57,791 nucleotides of DNA from an uncultured Collinsella sp. Its GTDB lineage: Bacteria > Actinomycetota > Coriobacteriia > Coriobacteriales > Coriobacteriaceae. Made by a program: the position numbers and the translations under genes. Numbering within the stretch: the stretch's first letter is position 1; every line of letters starts with the position of its first letter. Below, in pieces: positions 50,858 through 57,791 of the stretch. The notes under the pieces are model-generated. The model did no database searches. It saw nothing but the letters and a program-made list of their open reading frames with translations, and was not told the DNA's origin. Location: contig CAUBOH010000015.1 in the NCBI GenBank assembly GCA_958437495.1, forward strand, positions 1-57,791, in the 5' to 3' direction.

Positions 50858-51499
50858 CTACATCATCCCGCCTGCTCCCAGCAGCGGGCCCAATATGGAC
50901 AACAGCAGCGCCGGCAGAATAAGCGTGCCCGTGGGGATCAGCAGCTTGACCGGCGCGCGTTCGATTTCGCGCTCGACTGCGGCACGATGAGCCGCACGTA
51001 TCTCGCGACTCTGCGCCGCCAGCGTCTCGGCGAGCGGGGCTCCCAGGGCAAGTGCCTGCCCCACCGTAATGGCAAAGGTCTCGAGCGCCCGCACGTCCAA
51101 GTCGTGCGCGGCTGCCAGCAGCTCGTCTTCGCGCGTCCCCACGCCCACCTGCCACGCCATACATGCCCGCTCGAGCCGAACGGCAAGCACCGACGTGCGG
51201 TTGGCGCAAAAGACCTCGAGCGCTGCATCAAACGAAAGGCCGGCGGAGAGCCCCAAGCGCACGACGTCAATCATCTCTGACACATCTCCGAGCGATACCT
51301 GCGCCGTGCCACCCGCTCCAAACACGCCCTTCATTCGCGTGGTCAGGGCATCGACCGCCGAGCGGCCCGCGGCAGCAACCAGCACTGCCTCGCGCTTACA
51401 AGCTATCGCGATATCACGCACCTCCGCACGCGCGAAGCCCGTTGCGACAAAGACACTCAGCGCGCACAGGCAAGCCGCCGCGGCGGCAAGCGCACTCAT
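50858..51499 (-). CDS. tadC: TadC-like inner membrane protein (T2SSF domain)
   Basis: 213 aa starting MSALAAAAAC at an ATG that overlaps the tadB stop (ATGA). It contains one type II secretion F domain: SEMIDVVRLGLSAGLSFDAAL, AFAITVGQALALGAPLAETL and a C-terminal pair of hydrophobic helices (LLIPTGTLILPALLLSILGP). It should form the platform in the membrane with TadB for pilus extension by TadA. Confidence 0.85.
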   Translation of the reverse strand: MSALAAAAACLCALSVFVATGFARAEVRDIAIACKREAVLVAAAGRSAVDALTTRMKGVFGAGGTAQVSLGDVSEMIDVVRLGLSAGLSFDAALEVFCANRTSVLAVRLERACMAWQVGVGTREDELLAAAHDLDVRALETFAITVGQALALGAPLAETLAAQSREIRAAHRAAVEREIERAPVKLLIPTGTLILPALLLSILGPLLGAGGMM

Positions 51500-52422
51500 A
51501 GCTCCATCCTCATAATGCGGCGGATAACCACCAGCGCGATGACATTGAGGGCCAGGCCCAGCACCACGGCACCGGTCCCCGCGGGCGTCGCGAGACCTCG
51601 GCGAAAATCGGCAGAAAGCAAGGCCAGCACCGTGCACATTCCCGCTGGCATCGCGGCGACCATATGCGCCGACATGCGCGCCTGCGACGTTTTAACGTCC
51701 AGACGGCGTTTAAGCTCAATGCGCTCCCCCACCATGCTCGCCGCCTCGGACAGCAAACCGGCGAGCGGGGCACCGGTGCGCTGCGAGACCTTAAGTGCCA
51801 AGGTGACGAGCGAGAGCCCGGGAGCATCCACGCGAGCCAACAGATCATCCAAGGCATCGGTTGCCGAGATGCCACATTCAATGGCCGCGGCAACGCGCAA
51901 AAACTCGGTATGGACCGGCTCCTGCGCATGGGCGCCCACAAAACGCATGCCCTGAGCCAGCGAATGTCCCGAGGCGAGCGACATGGAAAGCGCCGTAAAA
52001 GCCTCGGGCATGGCCTCTTCTGCATCATGCCGTTCGCGGCGGCAATCGAGGGCGTCGCGGACAGCGGCAATGACGAACGGCACCACAAGCCCCAAGAAAA
52101 ACCCTATGGGCGATAGCGATACAACGGCCAGCGTAATGCAGCAAACACAACTCGATAACAGCAAAAACGACAGGCGTGCCGCATCGTCCTCAATGACAAG
52201 ACCCAAACGACTTGTAGGAATCAGCGACGTCCACGATCGGGCCAACCGAGCCAGCAGGTCGCTTTCCACCAAGTCACGAGGCAGCTTTTCCGCCACCGCC
52301 TCCAGCGTTTGATGCGCCAGTTCCGCCGGCGGGACGCGCGGTACACGAGGCTCTGCCCCGCACGCCGTCGCAACGGACAGCCCCGCGAGGCCCCCTACGA
52401 CGAGGGGCACAGCGATCTCCAT
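51496..52422 (-). CDS. tadB: TadB-like inner membrane protein (T2SSF domain)
   Basis: 308 aa. N-terminal membrane segments (PLVVGGLAGLSVATACG; CVCCITLAVVSLSPIGFFLG) precede an F domain (MPEAFTALSMSLASGHSLAQ, VTLALKVSQRTGAPLAGLL) and a last hydrophobic helix. The start at 52422 overlaps the end of tadA by 28 nt and was chosen over the 52500 ATG because the remote start has no ribosome site. Platform protein with TadC. Confidence 0.85.
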   Translation of the reverse strand: MEIAVPLVVGGLAGLSVATACGAEPRVPRVPPAELAHQTLEAVAEKLPRDLVESDLLARLARSWTSLIPTSRLGLVIEDDAARLSFLLLSSCVCCITLAVVSLSPIGFFLGLVVPFVIAAVRDALDCRRERHDAEEAMPEAFTALSMSLASGHSLAQGMRFVGAHAQEPVHTEFLRVAAAIECGISATDALDDLLARVDAPGLSLVTLALKVSQRTGAPLAGLLSEAASMVGERIELKRRLDVKTSQARMSAHMVAAMPAGMCTVLALLSADFRRGLATPAGTGAVVLGLALNVIALVVIRRIMRMEL

Positions 52423-53723
52423 TCGTCCACCTCCTCTTGTGTGAGTGTTCCCGAGCGCAAGCCCTCCGCGATAAACGGTGGCTCGCGGTCGAGCGTCCAA
52501 GTGCGTTCGGCGGCATCGAAGGTCACGTAGCGCTCGAGCTCCACGCCACCCGTCGCGGCGCGACGCACCCCCGAGTACGAGGACACGAAGCGCTTGCCAT
52601 CCGCATGGCGCTCGGACATCACGATGCCGTCGAGCGCCATGGCAATCTGCTCCTCGATCAGCTCACTTGGCAGGTCGATGCCGTAGCGCGCGAGCAGTGT
52701 CAGGCGCACCACCGTCTCCTGCTCGGTTCCCGCATGAAGCGTGGTGAGCGACCCATCGTGGCCGGTATTCATGGCCTGCAACATGTCGCAGCATTCCGCG
52801 CCGCGCACCTCGCCCACCACAATGCGGTCGGGGCGCATGCGCAGGGCATTGGTCACCAGGTCGCGAATCGTCACTGCGCCCTCGCCCTCGATTGAGGCTT
52901 CGCGAGCCTCCAGACGCACCACATGCGGATGATGCGCAAACTTGAGCTCGGCGGAATCCTCGATCGTCACAATGCGTTCGCCGGTGGAAATCTCGCACGA
53001 CAGCGCATTGAGCAGCGTCGTCTTGCCCGACCCCGTACCGCCCGCGACAGCCAAATCCTGCCGCAGCGACACCGCGCACGACAGCAGCTGCGCATACCAA
53101 AGCGGCAGCGACCCCAGCCCCACAAGCTCGTCCAGCGAACAAATGCGGTCGGAGAACTTGCGGATGGTGAGGATCGGCCCGTCGATCGCCACGGGCGGGA
53201 TCACCGCGTTGACGCGATACCCCGTCTTGAGGCGCGCGTTGACGATAGGGCTGCGCTCGTCGATGCGACGGCCGAGCGGAGAGATGATGCGGTCGATGAG
53301 CACGCGAATCTGCTCATCGTCGTCAAAGGCATGCTCGATGGGATACAGGACACCGCCACGCTCAAAGAAGGCAGAGCGGCAGCCGTTAATCATGATCTCG
53401 GTGACGGTATCGTCCTCGATGAGCGGCTGCAATGGCCCAAGCCCCACCACGTCGTCCAGAATCTCGTCGATGATGGTCTCGCGCTCGGGCGCCGCCAGGT
53501 CGGTCGACTCCTCCACATTGAGTGCCGCCTCCACCGCCGGGCGCAACTCCGTACGGGCGAGCACCGGGTCGATGTAAGCGCTGATGCGCGCCACTTCGCC
53601 GTATCCCATGCGATCCATCACGGCGCGCTTGGTACGACGCTTGATCGCGCGGTGACGGCCCGCGTCGATGGGCGCTGCCGCCGCGGCTGCACCGGCAGCT
53701 TTAATCCTTGTCTGCAGGCTCAT
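52395..53723 (-). CDS. tadA: TadA/CpaF secretion ATPase
   Basis: A 442-aa VirB11-type hexameric ATPase that powers Flp pilus assembly at the inner membrane face. Walker A is AGGTGSGKTTLLNALS (near 230), the Asp box follows as VTIEDSAEL, Walker B-type segment RPDRIVVGEVRG, and the His box TLHAGTEQETVVRL. The N-terminal domain contains the EIMINGCRSAFFERGG motif. The gene overlaps the preceding tadZ stop (ATGA). Confidence 0.94.
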   Translation of the reverse strand: MSLQTRIKAAGAAAAAAPIDAGRHRAIKRRTKRAVMDRMGYGEVARISAYIDPVLARTELRPAVEAALNVEESTDLAAPERETIIDEILDDVVGLGPLQPLIEDDTVTEIMINGCRSAFFERGGVLYPIEHAFDDDEQIRVLIDRIISPLGRRIDERSPIVNARLKTGYRVNAVIPPVAIDGPILTIRKFSDRICSLDELVGLGSLPLWYAQLLSCAVSLRQDLAVAGGTGSGKTTLLNALSCEISTGERIVTIEDSAELKFAHHPHVVRLEAREASIEGEGAVTIRDLVTNALRMRPDRIVVGEVRGAECCDMLQAMNTGHDGSLTTLHAGTEQETVVRLTLLARYGIDLPSELIEEQIAMALDGIVMSERHADGKRFVSSYSGVRRAATGGVELERYVTFDAAERTWTLDREPPFIAEGLRSGTLTQEEVDEWRSLCPSS

Positions 53724-55393
53724 CGCGGATCACCCTCGCGCGACCACGGCAGGCGAATGCGCGGGCGCTCGGTGCGCATTGCACGGTCGTTGACCACATC
53801 ACTCCACGGGCCGACGGCGCAGCCAAGCTCCACAAGCATCTCGCGCGTGGCCTCACGCACGCTCATAGCAAAGGCGCCCGTTTGGCCTATCGCCTCATCG
53901 GCACGGCCAAATGCCATAAGCGAAGCCAGGTCCTGGCCACCATCGGCGATGCGAATTTTAGAGCTGAGCGCACATGCGATCTCAAAGCGCATGGCGACAT
54001 CCTCGTCGGCACCGCGCGCACCAAACCGATTGAACACGGCGCTCATGCGTGTGCGCGGCACGCCCACACGACTTGCCAGCTCAATAACACGCGCCGCAGA
54101 GCTCGCGGACGACACCGCCGCATCGCCCACTATCAGGCAGCGATCGCTTGCCGCCACGGCGGCGGCAACAGCATCGCCCCAAAAAACCGAGGTATCGACA
54201 AAGACCACGTCGGACTCTCGCCGCAAAATAGCAAGCAAGAGTTCCACGGGGCGGGCCATGAGCTCGGCCTGTTCGGGAGCTGCAACGGGGCCCCAAAGCG
54301 TAACGCCCGGAGCCACGCGCATGGAAGCGGCAACCACGTCGGGCTCTGCCAGCGCGCCCGCGGCAGACGGCTCAATCAGACCCGCCATATCGTGCGGGGC
54401 GTCGGCGCCCAGCAGGTCGTAGAGGTTTCCAAACATCAGATCCAAGTCGAGCACGGCGGCGCGCAGGCCCAGCAGCGAGGCCGCGTGCGCCATGGTGGCG
54501 ACAATTGTCGATTTGCCGCAGCCACCCGAACCCGAAACGGCACAAATGACCGGCGCACGATGCGAAGACGCCGCAGAGTCGGCGGGCACCACGGAGGCGG
54601 GGGCTGCAGTCGTCGGGGGAAGCGTACCCGTCTCCCCCGCCGCAACCGCCTGCTGTGCCCAAGCCGGCATGGCGGGCGGCCCTGTCGGCACGGCCGAATC
54701 GGCAGGCGCAGGACGTGCGGGCGGCACCGCCTGCGCGGGTGGCACCCCGCCAAGCGAGCCCTCACCCGCGGCAAAGCCCTCGACCTCATCGAGTCCGTCT
54801 GCCAGGCTTACACCGTGCACGTACCCCATATCCATTGCCAGAGGGTCATCACCATACGGCGCTGTCACTCCGGTCTCATCGTATGCAAGGGGGTCCCGGG
54901 GACGCCGACCATGCTCGGCTTCCGCTTTTCCACAATCATCAACACGCGGGCCTCCTGTAGCGCGAGGCGTCCCGGTTTCCCTATCAACAAAAGCATCGGG
55001 ATCGATCGGCAAAAACCGATCGGGATCGGCCGCTCCCTCACCCGCGCGCCCGTTGCCGCATATACCGTGCGCAGCGATGACCTCGGTCGCCCCCGCACGA
55101 AACAGTCCTTCGATATCCGACGGATCGAGCGCTTCTACCAACACGACCACGCGCCCCACACGGCCCTCTGACGCCAGACGAGCAACCGTCGTCCGCACAT
55201 CGGCAGGCGCAAACGGCGCCGCCGCGATCATGGCCGCCCCGCGGCGCGAAGGAAACGCGCGCGCCATGGCCACCAGACCATCCAAGTCGCCGACACGCAG
55301 CACCTGCGCACCCGCATCACGGCTCTCGACCTCACGCTGCAGCAGCCCGTAATCGCCACACGCGCAACACGCAAGCCAGATCGCCTTCATCAC
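53720..55393 (-). CDS. TadZ/CpaE-like MinD-type ATPase
   Basis: 557 aa. N-terminal receiver-like domain (~1-120, no obvious phospho-Asp), a long Pro/Ala/Gly-rich linker (~140-275), then a MinD/ParA-like domain with deviant Walker A AVSGSGGCGKSTIVATMAHA (near 285), DLDLMFGNLYDLLG (Walker A') and VVFVDTSVFW. TadZ proteins position the pilus machine at a cell pole. The linker is longer than usual. Stop and start overlap with tadA. Confidence 0.85.
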   Translation of the reverse strand: MMKAIWLACCACGDYGLLQREVESRDAGAQVLRVGDLDGLVAMARAFPSRRGAAMIAAAPFAPADVRTTVARLASEGRVGRVVVLVEALDPSDIEGLFRAGATEVIAAHGICGNGRAGEGAADPDRFLPIDPDAFVDRETGTPRATGGPRVDDCGKAEAEHGRRPRDPLAYDETGVTAPYGDDPLAMDMGYVHGVSLADGLDEVEGFAAGEGSLGGVPPAQAVPPARPAPADSAVPTGPPAMPAWAQQAVAAGETGTLPPTTAAPASVVPADSAASSHRAPVICAVSGSGGCGKSTIVATMAHAASLLGLRAAVLDLDLMFGNLYDLLGADAPHDMAGLIEPSAAGALAEPDVVAASMRVAPGVTLWGPVAAPEQAELMARPVELLLAILRRESDVVFVDTSVFWGDAVAAAVAASDRCLIVGDAAVSSASSAARVIELASRVGVPRTRMSAVFNRFGARGADEDVAMRFEIACALSSKIRIADGGQDLASLMAFGRADEAIGQTGAFAMSVREATREMLVELGCAVGPWSDVVNDRAMRTERPRIRLPWSREGDPR

Positions 55394-56049
55394 TCGTCGC
55401 CTCCGCTCCGCTTGCCGCGCGCCGTGGCAGGGATCGTCAGGCTGATCGTTCCCTTGCCCGAGGCACCCAGCAACTCCTTGACATCATCAGGGTCCGCCGC
55501 CAGCGTCACCCACTCGATCTTGCCTTCGCGCGAGGTGCCTGCCTCCTCGCTGGTATCAATGACGCGCGCACCGCACAAACGATCGGTCACGCCGTCCTTT
55601 TGTACGTATACGTCCACATAGCTCCCGACGCCTGTGGCACCGCCCACCGAATGCTCGGCATCGACCGCCACCGAAACGGCAACCTTGTCCTTAGGCACCT
55701 CGAGCGTGTGGTTCTCGGCCTTGGTGTAGACATCGCAGACCACGGCGTTTTTGGGAATGCGCGAGGTCGTTACGTCGCCGCGCACCTGGCGCAGCTCGGT
55801 CGCCGCGTCGCGCGGCAACAGGCTCGTCAACCACTCCTGGGTTATGACGTTGGTTTCGTCGAGCGTCTCACCGGCGTCGATATCGCGTGCCGCGACGCAT
55901 ACTTCGACGCGGTCGCCGCCGTATTTTGCCAACGTCTCGGCCTGGGCCTGATCGGCCTGCGAGCGAATCGACGACCCGTAAGCCATGCAAAGGGCCGCGG
56001 CAAGCACGCCCGTGGCCAGACTGATGGCGATGCGCTTGCTCTTGTTCAC
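55390..56049 (-). CDS. cpaB: SAF domain protein, CpaB/RcpC-like
   Basis: 219 aa from GTG 56049 (AGGAG 5 nt before). An N-terminal signal/anchor helix (IAISLATGVLAAALCMAYG) is followed by a SAF domain (VAARDIDAGETLDETNVITQ) and a beta-rich region (VGSYVDVYVQKDG). CpaB-type proteins are periplasmic or extracytoplasmic Tad components. First gene of the operon; overlaps tadZ by 4 nt. 56050-56250 shows no gene that I can support. Confidence 0.85.
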   Translation of the reverse strand: MNKSKRIAISLATGVLAAALCMAYGSSIRSQADQAQAETLAKYGGDRVEVCVAARDIDAGETLDETNVITQEWLTSLLPRDAATELRQVRGDVTTSRIPKNAVVCDVYTKAENHTLEVPKDKVAVSVAVDAEHSVGGATGVGSYVDVYVQKDGVTDRLCGARVIDTSEEAGTSREGKIEWVTLAADPDDVKELLGASGKGTISLTIPATARGKRSGGDE

Positions 56050-56253
56050 GGCCGCTCCTCTCATGGCAGTGGTGGGCGAATGCCCGTACCACCATTGTCT
56101 GGGCGACCAAGACGTAAAACGACGCGACGGCGATCCCGGTTTTCACGGTCAAACCAATCGCCGACCAAAAACTGACCAAGCCGTCAAGTTCGTGGCAAGG
56201 TTTTGGTCAGCACGTCACCAAAACGCATGTTTCGAAGCATTTCGATAACAAAA

Positions 56254-56283
56254 AGCCGCCTCCCAAGCAGTTAGGAGACGGCT
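56254..56283 (-). terminator. Terminator of rsgA
   Basis: AGCCGtCTCC/GGAGgCGGCT stem followed by TTTTTGTT on the minus strand, 17 nt past the rsgA stop. It separates rsgA from the Tad operon. Confidence 0.9.
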
Positions 56284-56300
56284 GTCATAGGAAAAATCAA

Positions 56301-57485
56301 TTACAGATGAACATCGGGATCGAGCATTTGGGCACTCACGCGCATGGTTGACGCCAAGTTTTGGAACGTCTCCAGGCGCAGGCTGTCGATCTGTCCCGCA
56401 TCCTCGGCCTCGCGAACGGCACAACCCGGCTCATGGGTGTGCGTGCAATCGCCAAACCGGCACGCGCGCGACGCCTCGACGATCTCGGGAAACGCGCGCG
56501 CCAACCCCCGTTCGTGGCCCACAAGCGGCAGGCTCCGCAGGCCCGGCGCATCGGCGATCACGCCGGCGTCGCCCGGCAGCGCCACCATCACACGCGCGAC
56601 GGTAGTGTGACGACCCCGGTCATCGCGCTCGCGCACACCGCCGGTAGCCAGGGTGTCGTGGCCCAACAGCGCGTTGAGCAGCGTCGACTTGCCAGCACCC
56701 GACTCGCCCAAAATCATGGCACAGCTTCCGGCGGGCACGCAGGCGCGCACTTCGTCTAAGCCGCGGCCCTCGGCAGAAGACGTAACGATCACGCGCGCGT
56801 CCGATCCGACCAAGCGATGCACGCGATCCAGGTCGCGCTCGAGCTCCTTGGCCTCGCAACGGTCGGCCTTGGTGAGCACCACCACTGGCTCGGCATCGCA
56901 GTCGAGCGCCAACACCAGCGAGCGTGCCACGCGGTCGAGCAGCACCTCACCGGCACCGAGCGCCTGCACGATCAACACGCTATCTACGTTGGAGCAGAGC
57001 ACCTGACGCTCGCCACGGGCACGGCCACGCCAACGCTCAAAGCTCGTACGGCGCGGCAGCACGCACTCGATCACGCCCATGTCGTGCCCGGGCGCACGGC
57101 GCACCGCCACGCGATCGCCCACGGCCGGCAGCAGGACCTCGTCCTCGCCGCGCGACTTGGCAAATCCTACGGCATGCTCGGCGCGGAACGTATCAGTGGC
57201 AGTCGCCACCAACGGAAACCCACGGTCCAGGCGCACCACGGCGCCCAGCTGCATCTGCTCTGATTCCTCGGCTTGCGCGCAAAAATCATCGAAGGCTGCC
57301 TGTTGGGCGACATCGACCGGCAGATCGTCGAACGCCGGAACATCCTGCAACGCATCGAGCCCCGGCACGCTCGCCAACAACTCCTCGGCAGACGTGGGGG
57401 CTTCGGTCGCAAGCTTCCGACGACGATCACGCTTAGCCCGCGCCCCCGTCGTCTTTTTCTTCGCCTTCGCCTTAGCCTTAGCCAC
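56301..57485 (-). CDS. rsgA: Ribosome small subunit-dependent GTPase A
   Basis: A 394-aa circularly permuted GTPase aiding 30S maturation. Order of motifs G4-G5-G1-G3 as in YjeQ: VVLTKADRC, VTSSAEGRG, the P-loop GESGAGKSTLLNALLG (near 265), the switch TTVARVMVALPG and DAPGLRSLP. A zinc motif C-x5-C-x-H-x3-H-x-C-like (CRFGDCTHTHEPGCAV) lies near 355. The N-terminus is Lys/Ala-rich before the OB fold, longer than usual. GTG 57485 is preceded by GGGAGG; an ATG 29 codons earlier was not preferred. Confidence 0.93.
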   Translation of the reverse strand: MAKAKAKAKKKTTGARAKRDRRRKLATEAPTSAEELLASVPGLDALQDVPAFDDLPVDVAQQAAFDDFCAQAEESEQMQLGAVVRLDRGFPLVATATDTFRAEHAVGFAKSRGEDEVLLPAVGDRVAVRRAPGHDMGVIECVLPRRTSFERWRGRARGERQVLCSNVDSVLIVQALGAGEVLLDRVARSLVLALDCDAEPVVVLTKADRCEAKELERDLDRVHRLVGSDARVIVTSSAEGRGLDEVRACVPAGSCAMILGESGAGKSTLLNALLGHDTLATGGVRERDDRGRHTTVARVMVALPGDAGVIADAPGLRSLPLVGHERGLARAFPEIVEASRACRFGDCTHTHEPGCAVREAEDAGQIDSLRLETFQNLASTMRVSAQMLDPDVHL

Positions 57486-57540
57486 AAACGCCTCCCAGCA
57501 CCCAAAATCACAACTGAGCAGGTATTTTACCCACAAAAAA

Positions 57541-57570
57541 GAGTCGGTCGAGCAAACGCTCGACCGACTC
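57541..57570 (-). terminator. Terminator upstream of rsgA
   Basis: Perfect GAGTCGGTCGAG/CTCGACCGACTC stem; on the minus strand it is followed by TTTTTTGTGGG. It serves the gene whose tail begins the right edge. Confidence 0.9.
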
Positions 57571-57630
57571 ACATACTTTCCCTCAGCCCTTTATCATCCG
57601 CGCGGGAGAAAAGCCAACAAGGATACCGCA

Positions 57631-57720
57631 GGACCCGCCCCGGAAGCCCTTTCTCCCGAACGATCCCGCAGCGCGAAGCGCGAGGACCAGTGAGGGAGAA
57701 AGGGCGTGGGGCGGGCCCGG
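57631..57720. repeat. Large hairpin after the right-edge gene
   Basis: The arms GGACCCGCCCCGG..AGCCCTTTCTCCC (57631-57657) and GGGAGAAAGGGCGTGGGGCGGG (57694-57715) pair imperfectly. GCGCGAAGCGCG lies in the apex. It begins 10 nt after the stop at 57730. Confidence 0.65.
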
Positions 57721-57729
57721 ACGAGTACG

Positions 57730-57791
57730 CTACTCTTTCTCCACAGCGCGCATGATCGCCTTGTAGATCTCCATCAGCGGAATGATCAGGA
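57730..57791 (-). CDS. C-terminal end of an unidentified protein
   Basis: Only the last 19 codons are present, ending LIIPLMEIYKAIMRAVEKE before TAG. Too short to identify. It runs off the right edge. Confidence 0.55.
   Translation of the reverse strand, partial: LIIPLMEIYKAIMRAVEKE

Noticed and set aside
55868..56179. 103-aa reading frame with a hydrophobic start, upstream of cpaB
   Set aside because: Most of it overlaps cpaB in another frame with arginine-rich nonsense. Only about 35 residues are outside and no ribosome site is evident.

Overview
The window looks like a chromosomal segment of a Coriobacteriia gut anaerobe, most like Collinsella. This is inferred from the GC-rich but not extreme base composition, the style of the housekeeping proteins, a Tad pilus locus without an outer-membrane secretin, and dispersed palindromic repeats of a kind I associate with that genus. 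No 16S gene or database search supports the genus. Most genes lie on the minus strand.

Layout. 0.3-8.6 kb: PEP carboxylase, histidyl-tRNA synthetase, an MFS transporter with an M20 amidohydrolase, and a DMT exporter. 9-14 kb: two translationally coupled giant YhgE/Pip membrane proteins. 14.4-24 kb: HtpG, a GNAT protein, a pstB-phoB-phoR-like operon, and a VanRS-like two-component pair divergent from a D-Ala-D-Ala carboxypeptidase. 24-30.7 kb: a decayed integrated element with a frameshifted integrase, a lambda-like immunity region (S24-type repressor, divergent promoters, frameshifted Cro-like gene), a DUF3800 gene, three unknown genes or small ORFs, a RexA/RexB-like pair, and a nested pair of IS remnants. 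30.7-34.5 kb: tRNA-Ser, a large TPR-like protein and three tRNA-Arg(ACG) genes embedded in 190-bp repeats. 34.6-46.4 kb: serS, proC, rlmH, an SPFH protein, tRNA-Leu with the same kind of repeat, then tatD, rsmA, metG, rsmI and a GH5-like gene, tRNA-Phe and a toxin-antitoxin pair. 46.4-56 kb: a compact Tad (Flp) pilus operon. 56.3-57.8 kb: rsgA and the tail of one more gene.

How parts work together. tatD-rsmA-metG-rsmI form a translation/rRNA-modification run. The Tad operon runs from assembly proteins (SAF/CpaB, TadZ, TadA, TadB, TadC) to pilins and pseudopilins (Flp, TadE/TadG-like), with many 1-38 nt gene overlaps. The immunity region has the order repressor - accessory genes - RexA-like - RexB-like on one strand, as in lambda cI-rexA-rexB, with extra genes in between.

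The most unusual signals are: (1) repeats of about 190 bp next to tRNA-Arg and tRNA-Leu, each carrying a copy of the local tRNA 3' end and terminator around a shared palindromic spacer; (2) the RexAB-like pair beside a repressor whose catalytic Ser and Lys appear replaced by Cys and Arg; (3) a family of large composite hairpins starting at or near stop codons; (4) MITE-like terminal inverted repeats; and (5) a GH5-like protein without the expected acid/base glutamate. All functional names rest on motif reading only.
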